Source: Flavobacteriaceae bacterium
GTDB lineage: Bacteria > Bacteroidota > Bacteroidia > Flavobacteriales > Flavobacteriaceae
Reading direction: 5' to 3'
Assembly (NCBI GenBank): GCA_013214425.1
Contig: JABSPN010000157.1
Span: forward strand, 1 to 7,107
Length of the DNA stretch: 7,107 bases
Part shown: positions 1-4,790 of the stretch, piece by piece
Layout of the letters: each line of letters opens with the position of its first letter
Numbering within the stretch: the stretch's first letter is position 1
Position numbers and translations under genes: made by a program
The notes under the pieces: generated by a model
What the model was told of the DNA's origin: nothing
What the model saw: only the letters and a program-made list of their open reading frames with translations
Database searches by the model: none

Positions 1-1
1 T

Positions 2-1003
2 ATCAATCTTTTAGAGTGTCGACCTGTTTGCCTGTTTACTCCAGTACTAGTAGCGTTTAAATCACTAAAAGCATTGGATAATGTAATATCAAAAAACACA
101 AGTTCAAGCACTACGATAAAAGATGCTGGAGATGATCCAGATGTTACACATTTAGCAGAAATAACGGCAACTATAGAACTGAACAACTCTAAAGAAATCG
201 TTTTTAAAAGAGGGCAAGGTGTTGGTTTGGTAACACTCCCAGGATTAGAAATTGAGGTAGGAGAACCTGCAATAAATCCAGTACCAAGAAAGATGATGCA
301 AACTGTAGTATATAAGATACTATCAGATTACAAATTGGAAAATCGAGGTGTTTCGATAACTATTACTGTTAAGGATGGTGAAACATTGGCTAAGAGAACT
401 TTAAACAGTCGTTTAGGTATTTTACATGGAATTTCAATACTTGGAACTTCTGGGATTGTCACGCCTTTTTCAGCAGCATCTTATATAGCTAGTATAAAAC
501 AAGGGATAGATGTAGCGGTTGCCAATTACTCAGATGAACTCTTAATCAATTCTGGTGCACGAAGTGAAAAAATGATGAAAAATTTATTTCCTAAAATATC
601 AGAAATAGCCTGTATTCATTATGGTAATTGGATACAAGAAACTTTTGAAAAAATAGCTAAAACACCTGAAATTCAGAAAGTAAACATGGGTATTATGTTG
701 GGTAAAGCCGCTAAACTAGCTAAAGGGGATCTTAATACTCATAGTGGAAAAACGACTTGGGATAAAAAATTTATAGCTCAAGTAGCCATAGAAGCAGGAT
801 ATTCTGAGGAAATTGCCAATACTATTTTATCTTTAAATATGGCAGGACGTTTACGTGAAATCTTTATTTTTGCGCAACGAGAGAAGTTTTATCAAATACT
901 TTTAAAACATTGTTTTAAACATTGTCATAAAATTGTTCCGAGTATAAAGCTTGATTTGTATTTAATTAGTAATGACGGAAAATATATAAAATATATTGAA
1001 TGA
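2..1003 (+). CDS. cbiD: Cobalt-precorrin-5B C1-methyltransferase CbiD, 5' end cut by the window
   Basis: CbiD transfers a methyl group from S-adenosylmethionine to C1 of the corrin ring during ring contraction in the cobalt-early B12 route; it is a cytosolic enzyme. Numbering from the first complete codon at base 2, family motifs are plain: KDAGDDPDVTH (40-50), VGEPAINPVPR (86-96), GTSGIVTPFS (148-157) and the NTHS box (245-248) after a GKAAKLAKGD stretch. The frame is open to the left edge. The residues before KDAGDD fit the usual N-terminal strand (VxLFTP), so the true start and the conserved glycine/threonine-rich GYTTG box lie upstream. The visible 333 residues compare with about 350-380 in the family, so roughly 30-50 are missing. 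A TTG at 74 could be mistaken for a start but would delete conserved N-terminal sequence. The stop overlaps the next gene's ATG. Near the C terminus is a Cys/His-rich KHCFKHCHK stretch (302-310). Family assignment is very secure. Confidence 0.94.
   Translation: MNLLECRPVCLFTPVLVAFKSLKALDNVISKNTSSSTTIKDAGDDPDVTHLAEITATIELNNSKEIVFKRGQGVGLVTLPGLEIEVGEPAINPVPRKMMQTVVYKILSDYKLENRGVSITITVKDGETLAKRTLNSRLGILHGISILGTSGIVTPFSAASYIASIKQGIDVAVANYSDELLINSGARSEKMMKNLFPKISEIACIHYGNWIQETFEKIAKTPEIQKVNMGIMLGKAAKLAKGDLNTHSGKTTWDKKFIAQVAIEAGYSEEIANTILSLNMAGRLREIFIFAQREKFYQILLKHCFKHCHKIVPSIKLDLYLISNDGKYIKYIE
900..924 (+). repeat. Short tandem duplication inside the 3' end of cbiD
   Basis: Two adjacent near-identical units, ttttaaaacattg (900-912) and ttttaaacattg (913-924), differ only by one A. 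They encode the repeated Lys-His-Cys of KHCFKHCHK. The reading frame is kept. This may be a small local duplication or a chance result of Lys/His/Cys codon use; it is too short to decide. Confidence 0.5.
1000..1003 (+). promoter_or_regulatory. ATGA stop/start overlap coupling cbiD to the permease gene
   Basis: The stop codon of cbiD (TGA, 1001-1003) overlaps the ATG (1000-1002) of the next gene. No purine-rich Shine-Dalgarno sequence precedes it, so reinitiation by ribosomes ending cbiD is the likely way this membrane protein is translated. A second in-frame ATG at 1009 is an alternative start that would remove only three residues. Confidence 0.7.
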
Positions 1004-1713
1004 ATTTAATGAACCTGACCAGACCTTTAATTGCTGGTATTTTACATTCCTTTGAGCCAGATCATATGTCTGCAGTATCTGTTCTGGCCGCAGAAAATGC
1101 AATAAATAAAAAGACAGTAACGATCAAAAGTGTTTTTACTGCTTCGCAATGGGCTTTAGGACATTCAGTAACACTATTATTGTTTGGAGGAATTGCTTTA
1201 CTCTTTAAAACAGCATTATCTACTTTTGTAACTAATATTTCGTTTTGGGCAGAAATGAGTGTAGGTCCTATTATGATTTGGTTGGGGATTATTGCTATCA
1301 GAAGAAATCATATAATAAATGAACAACTTGCCGATCACAAAAAGATAGAAGCTCACGAACATGCTGCTAATAATCCTATTCACTTACATGGTAAAAAAGG
1401 TGAAGAAATTGTTATGAATCCAGTCAATAAATCATTTTGGATAGGTATGCTACATGGGTTAGCAGGAACTGGAGGTGCGCTTACTTCAGCTTTAGTTATC
1501 AGTGCAAGTACAATGTCTGAAGCTATTTTAATTCTGGTTGTAGAATCTATTGGAGTCATTTTATCAATGGCTGTTTACAGTTATGTGTTGATTTATGCAA
1601 TGAGTCGATTTATAGAACGAAATATGTCTATTTTTAAATGGATGAACGGAATTGTGGGGTTAATTTCTATCGCAGTAGGATTATACATGATATATAATCA
1701 TGCTTTTGAATAA
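1000..1713 (+). CDS. NiCoT/UreH-like membrane protein, probable cobalt or nickel permease
   Basis: A 237-residue polytopic membrane protein. Residues 16-22 read HSFEPDH, aligning with the metal-selecting HAxDADH signature of the NiCoT nickel/cobalt permeases in the first membrane segment. A second family-like box, LGHS, follows at 53-56, and a third His-containing helix, MLHGLAGTGGAL, at 150-161. Hydrophobic segments fall at about 8-30, 48-70, 82-100, 146-170, 173-200 and 212-232. Between the third and fourth is a hydrophilic loop (about 101-145) with six histidines at 104, 113, 119, 121, 128 and 130, plausibly a metal-binding loop as in NicO/RcnA and UreH-type proteins. Its place inside a B12 operon, coupled to cbiD and just before the chelatase genes, points to cobalt uptake for corrin synthesis. 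Metal and direction of transport are inferred; an exporter of the RcnA type or a UreH-like chaperone-transporter cannot be excluded. Confidence 0.78.
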   Translation: MNLMNLTRPLIAGILHSFEPDHMSAVSVLAAENAINKKTVTIKSVFTASQWALGHSVTLLLFGGIALLFKTALSTFVTNISFWAEMSVGPIMIWLGIIAIRRNHIINEQLADHKKIEAHEHAANNPIHLHGKKGEEIVMNPVNKSFWIGMLHGLAGTGGALTSALVISASTMSEAILILVVESIGVILSMAVYSYVLIYAMSRFIERNMSIFKWMNGIVGLISIAVGLYMIYNHAFE

Positions 1714-1725
1714 AATTTAAAAAAT

Positions 1726-3384
1726 ATGACTTCGAACAATAGTTTTCCATTTACATCAATAATAGGACAAGATGATTTTAAATTATGCTTGTTACTAAAT
1801 TTAATAGATCCAACTATAGGAGGAGTGTTAGCCACAGGCGATAAAGGAACTGGAAAAACAACTACAGTTAGAGCATTGAGTCAGTTGATGGGCAAGGATT
1901 TTCCATTTGTAAACTTACCTATAGGAGCTACGGAAGACCGGGTTTTAGGGAATGTAAACTTAGAAGCCTTAATTAATCAAAAGAAAACTATTGTAGATAA
2001 AGGCCTATTAGCAAAAGCTCATCAAGGTTTTTTATATATAGACGAAGTTAACTTATTAAACGACTATTTAATGGATATCTTGTTGGATGCTTCGGCTTCA
2101 GGAGGTTATCATCTAGAAAGAGAGGGAATCTCTCAATGGTTAGAAAGTCGTTTTTGTTTGGTGGGAACCATGAATCCAGAAGAAGGAGAATTACGTCCGC
2201 AATTAAAAGATAGGTTCGGACTAAGTGTGCAAATAAAAACTCCAAAAGACATTTCAAGTCGAAAGAAAATTGCATCCCAACGATTGGTTTTCGATTCCAA
2301 TGCGATAAGCTTTTACGAAAATGTTCAGGAAGAAGAAAAGCAATTAAAATCAGAAATAGTCCATGCAAAAAATAAATTAGCGTCTATAATATTGTCCGAA
2401 GAAATTCATGAAGCTTCAGCAAAGTTAACTATAGAAGCTAATGTAGAAGGTATGCGAGCAGATATTTTATTATTAAAATCTGCACGAGCCTTCGCTGCTT
2501 TACAAAATAAAGAAGAAGTTACTTTAGAAATGCTTTATAAAATTGCACCTTTTGTTCTGGAACATAGAAGTAATGATTTTACTCCTCCTCAAAACAATGA
2601 AAATAATAATCCTGAGCAATATCATGAGGAGTCAGAAAAGATAGAAAGTAACTTACAGGAAGGTGATTCATTTCAACTACCAGAAAATATTAAACGTGGT
2701 TTAAAATTTTCTACCCACCAGTCATCATCAAAAAAAAAAGAAATAATACTTCCATCATCTGAACCACTTAAAGAAAGTCCATATATAGCAACGCCACAAT
2801 CATCTATAGCGTTAACTAAGACTATTAAAAATTATGTCGTTACACAAAAGTTTACTGCTATATATAAACAGGTTACAAAAAAATCTTCCGTTAAAGTTGT
2901 TTTTTTATTGGATACCAGCGCTTCAATGGCAATTGATAAACAACTTGGATATATAAAAGGAATTGTACAAAAAACTATAGCATCTTATCCTTCAAAAAAA
3001 ATAGAATATGCTATTGTAACACTTGAAAAATCATCTGCAAAAATTCTTCAATACTTTACAAGTGATCATGAAGTAATTAACAACACCAATCGGCAGTTAA
3101 TAGCAGCAGGGAAAACAAATTTAGGAAGTGCTTTTTTTAAAGTATTCGAATTGTTAAAATCAATCAATAAAAAAACCGTTCAATTATTTATTTTAACAGA
3201 TGGTAAAGTAAATTCTGGGGGTAAAAATCCATTTGAATTTGCCGTAAAGAATTACAGAACTTATCTCTCTAAACTTTCTAATACCACAATTGTAGATACT
3301 GAAAATAGTTTTGTGAAATTGGGTAGAGCCAAATTATTGGCAGATACATTACGCGTTAATTACCTTAATCTTTCTTCGTTGTAA
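1726..3384 (+). CDS. ChlI/ChlD-type chelatase ATPase with VWA domain, probable cobaltochelatase motor subunit
   Basis: A 552-residue cytosolic protein that should drive ATP-dependent metal insertion by CobN. N-terminal AAA+ domain (about 8-285): Walker A GDKGTGKT (38-45), Walker B FLYIDE (102-107), the LEREGIS segment (130-136) and the ChlI signature GTMNPEEGELRPQLKDRFG (147-165), holding sensor-1 Asn150 and arginine-finger candidate Arg163. A polar, acidic, Asn/Glu/Ser-rich linker (about 287-380) joins a VWA domain with a complete MIDAS site: DTSAS (396-400), Thr464 and Asp492. The layout is that of BchD/ChlD, but here the ATPase site is intact, so one protein may replace the separate ChlI and ChlD (or CobS and CobT). 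The start at ATG 1726 follows an A/T-only leader 12 bases after the permease gene. Magnesium chelatase for chlorophyll is the usual automatic name but makes no sense beside cbiA and cobN. A ten-A run interrupts the linker codons at 2730-2739. Confidence 0.88.
   Translation: MTSNNSFPFTSIIGQDDFKLCLLLNLIDPTIGGVLATGDKGTGKTTTVRALSQLMGKDFPFVNLPIGATEDRVLGNVNLEALINQKKTIVDKGLLAKAHQGFLYIDEVNLLNDYLMDILLDASASGGYHLEREGISQWLESRFCLVGTMNPEEGELRPQLKDRFGLSVQIKTPKDISSRKKIASQRLVFDSNAISFYENVQEEEKQLKSEIVHAKNKLASIILSEEIHEASAKLTIEANVEGMRADILLLKSARAFAALQNKEEVTLEMLYKIAPFVLEHRSNDFTPPQNNENNNPEQYHEESEKIESNLQEGDSFQLPENIKRGLKFSTHQSSSKKKEIILPSSEPLKESPYIATPQSSIALTKTIKNYVVTQKFTAIYKQVTKKSSVKVVFLLDTSASMAIDKQLGYIKGIVQKTIASYPSKKIEYAIVTLEKSSAKILQYFTSDHEVINNTNRQLIAAGKTNLGSAFFKVFELLKSINKKTVQLFILTDGKVNSGGKNPFEFAVKNYRTYLSKLSNTTIVDTENSFVKLGRAKLLADTLRVNYLNLSSL
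2730..2739 (+). other. A10 homopolymer in the chelatase ATPase linker, possible slippage site
   Basis: Ten consecutive A's encode the third base of a Ser codon plus Lys336-Lys338, between the AAA+ and VWA domains. Losing one A leads to TAA at 2744-2746 (product about 339 residues); gaining one leads to TGA at 2760-2762 (about 345 residues). Both are close to the length of a stand-alone ChlI/BchI (about 340-350). The run and the two stops are seen directly; that slippage happens is a guess. Confidence 0.4.
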
Positions 3385-3385
3385 A

Positions 3386-4783
3386 ATGCCAAAAACATTC
3401 TTAATAGCAGCTCCATGGAGTAATTCAGGAAAAACAACCGTTACACTGGGGTTAGCTCGTTATTTTAGTAATGAAGGTTATCATGTACAAACATTTAAAT
3501 GTGGTCCAGATTATATCGACACAAAACATCACTCCACAGCTTCAAAAAATCCTGGGATAAATTTAGATAGTATGATGATGTCTGATACGCACTTGAAAGA
3601 AGTTTTCGTAAAATATGGTAGTCATACAGATATTAACATTGTTGAGGGAGTTATGGGGCTTTTCGACGGAGCTGTAAAAGATAAAGGGAGCTCTGCCGAA
3701 ATTGCAAAAAGATTAAATATTCCAGTCATATTAGTGGTAAATGCAAAAGCAATGGCGCATACAATAGCTCCAATTTTACTTGGATTAAAAACGTTTGATC
3801 CAGAAGTGCATATTGCAGGTGTTTTATTCAATTTTGTAAGAACAGAATCACATTACACATTTTTAAAAGAAGCATGTAATACCCTAGGTATTCCTTCTTT
3901 AGGGTATATTCCACCAAATGATGAGATAAAAATCCCTTCTAGGCATTTAGGTCTTCATATTGAACATAATTTTGAAGAATTAATAGAAAAAGCGGCAAGT
4001 CATCTAGGAGAACATGTTGACCTTAAGCAATTACTCACAGTAGCTCACGAAGTTCCACTGCCCAAGGGGAACGGTTCCAATGGGGTTAATCCCATTGGAT
4101 CAGTTGAACTCAGTAGAATTGAAAAAGAAAAACCTCTCTTGAAAATAGCAATCGCTAAAGATGAAGCATTTTCATTTACCTATTTAGAAAACCTGAATTA
4201 TTTAAAAGAAATAGGTGAAGTTGTTTTCTTTAGCCCGATTCATGACAAAGAATTACCTGAAGTAGATTTAATTTATTTAGCTGGAGGATATCCAGAATTG
4301 TATTTAAAAGAGTTAAGTTCAAATAACTCAATGCAAGAAGCCATTAAAAATGCGGCTGATAAAGGTGTGAAAATTTTTGCTGAATGCGGTGGAATGATGT
4401 ACCTAGGAAAACAGATAATCCATGAAGATGGCACACCATATACAATGGTTGGAATTTTTGATTTTACAACCACAATGGAAAATAAGAGGCTACATTTAGG
4501 CTATCGAAAAGTAGTTTTTGAAGAAGAAGAAGTTTGGGGGCACGAATTTCATTATTCGTCAATTATTGATGATGATTATGATTCGGCAGCAAAAATATAT
4601 ACTGCAAGAGATAAAGAGATTCATACAAAAGTATATTCCTATAAAAATGTTATTGCAAGTTATATCCATTTATATTGGGGCGATGGAAACTTTAAATGGT
4701 TTGAGAAACGCGAGGCAAGTCGTAAAGGTAACGATCTCTTTAAGCAGAATTCTAAGAAGATAAATCCCAATGGAAGCAAATAA
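3386..4783 (+). CDS. cbiA: Cobyrinate (or hydrogenobyrinate) a,c-diamide synthase, CbiA/CobB
   Basis: This enzyme amidates the a and c carboxylates of the corrin ring using ATP and glutamine. The 465-residue protein has the two expected domains. The N-terminal dethiobiotin-synthetase-like domain carries the P-loop NSGKTT (13-18) and the FKCGPDYIDTKHH substrate/metal segment (37-49). The C-terminal class I glutamine amidotransferase domain carries LAGGYPELYL, the nucleophile Cys334 in AECGG, HEFHYS (386-391) and catalytic His428 in ASYIHLYWG. Length fits the family (about 430-480). The start is one base after the previous stop, and cobN begins 7 bases after this stop. Two oddities: the interdomain linker (about 224-246) is encoded by a palindromic, GC-richer stretch, and the last 25 or so residues after the catalytic domain form a polar Lys/Asn/Ser tail. 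Whether the true substrate is the cobalt-free ring (CobB) or the cobalt-bound ring (CbiA) cannot be read from sequence; a CobN-type chelatase next door argues for the cobalt-free form. Confidence 0.95.
   Translation: MPKTFLIAAPWSNSGKTTVTLGLARYFSNEGYHVQTFKCGPDYIDTKHHSTASKNPGINLDSMMMSDTHLKEVFVKYGSHTDINIVEGVMGLFDGAVKDKGSSAEIAKRLNIPVILVVNAKAMAHTIAPILLGLKTFDPEVHIAGVLFNFVRTESHYTFLKEACNTLGIPSLGYIPPNDEIKIPSRHLGLHIEHNFEELIEKAASHLGEHVDLKQLLTVAHEVPLPKGNGSNGVNPIGSVELSRIEKEKPLLKIAIAKDEAFSFTYLENLNYLKEIGEVVFFSPIHDKELPEVDLIYLAGGYPELYLKELSSNNSMQEAIKNAADKGVKIFAECGGMMYLGKQIIHEDGTPYTMVGIFDFTTTMENKRLHLGYRKVVFEEEEVWGHEFHYSSIIDDDYDSAAKIYTARDKEIHTKVYSYKNVIASYIHLYWGDGNFKWFEKREASRKGNDLFKQNSKKINPNGSK
4052..4105 (+). 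repeat. Nested inverted repeats in the cbiA interdomain linker
   Basis: A perfect 9-bp inverted repeat, tccaatggg (4076-4084) and cccattgga (4091-4099), flanks a 6-base loop. The pairing extends outward with two mismatches to aac (4070-4072) and gtt (4103-4105). Immediately upstream, gttcc (4052-4056), ggaac (4068-4072) and gttcc (4074-4078) offer competing stems. The stretch is richer in G+C than the flanking coding DNA and stays in frame, encoding the Gly/Asn/Pro-rich linker VPLPKGNGSNGVNPIGS. It resembles an in-frame palindromic insertion, but no second full copy lies in the window. Confidence 0.6.
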
Positions 4784-4790
4784 TTAAACT

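Noticed and set aside
74..76. TTG as the start codon of cbiD
   Set aside because: The frame is open upstream to the window edge, and the preceding residues fit the CbiD N-terminal domain, so the gene is simply cut by the window.
1714..1725. Promoter, riboswitch or terminator between genes
   Set aside because: The largest intergenic gap is 12 bases and the others are shorter; a cobalamin riboswitch, if any, would lie upstream of the window.
2048..2368. Minus-strand open frame of 106 codons
   Set aside because: It lies wholly opposite conserved AAA+ coding sequence and its translation resembles no family; it is a shadow.
1726..3384. Magnesium chelatase for chlorophyll or bacteriochlorophyll synthesis
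   Set aside because: The AAA+/VWA and CobN-type proteins resemble Mg-chelatase subunits, but the neighbours (cbiD, cbiA) are all corrin genes and no chlorophyll gene is seen.
4076..4099. The cbiA palindrome as an intrinsic terminator
   Set aside because: The right arm is not followed by a T-run, and the hairpin sits in the middle of an intact coding region.
4518..4763. Plus-strand open frame of 81 codons overlapping the end of cbiA
   Set aside because: The frame is out of phase with the conserved amidotransferase C terminus, and its Lys/Ile-rich composition is typical of frame-shifted AT-rich coding DNA.
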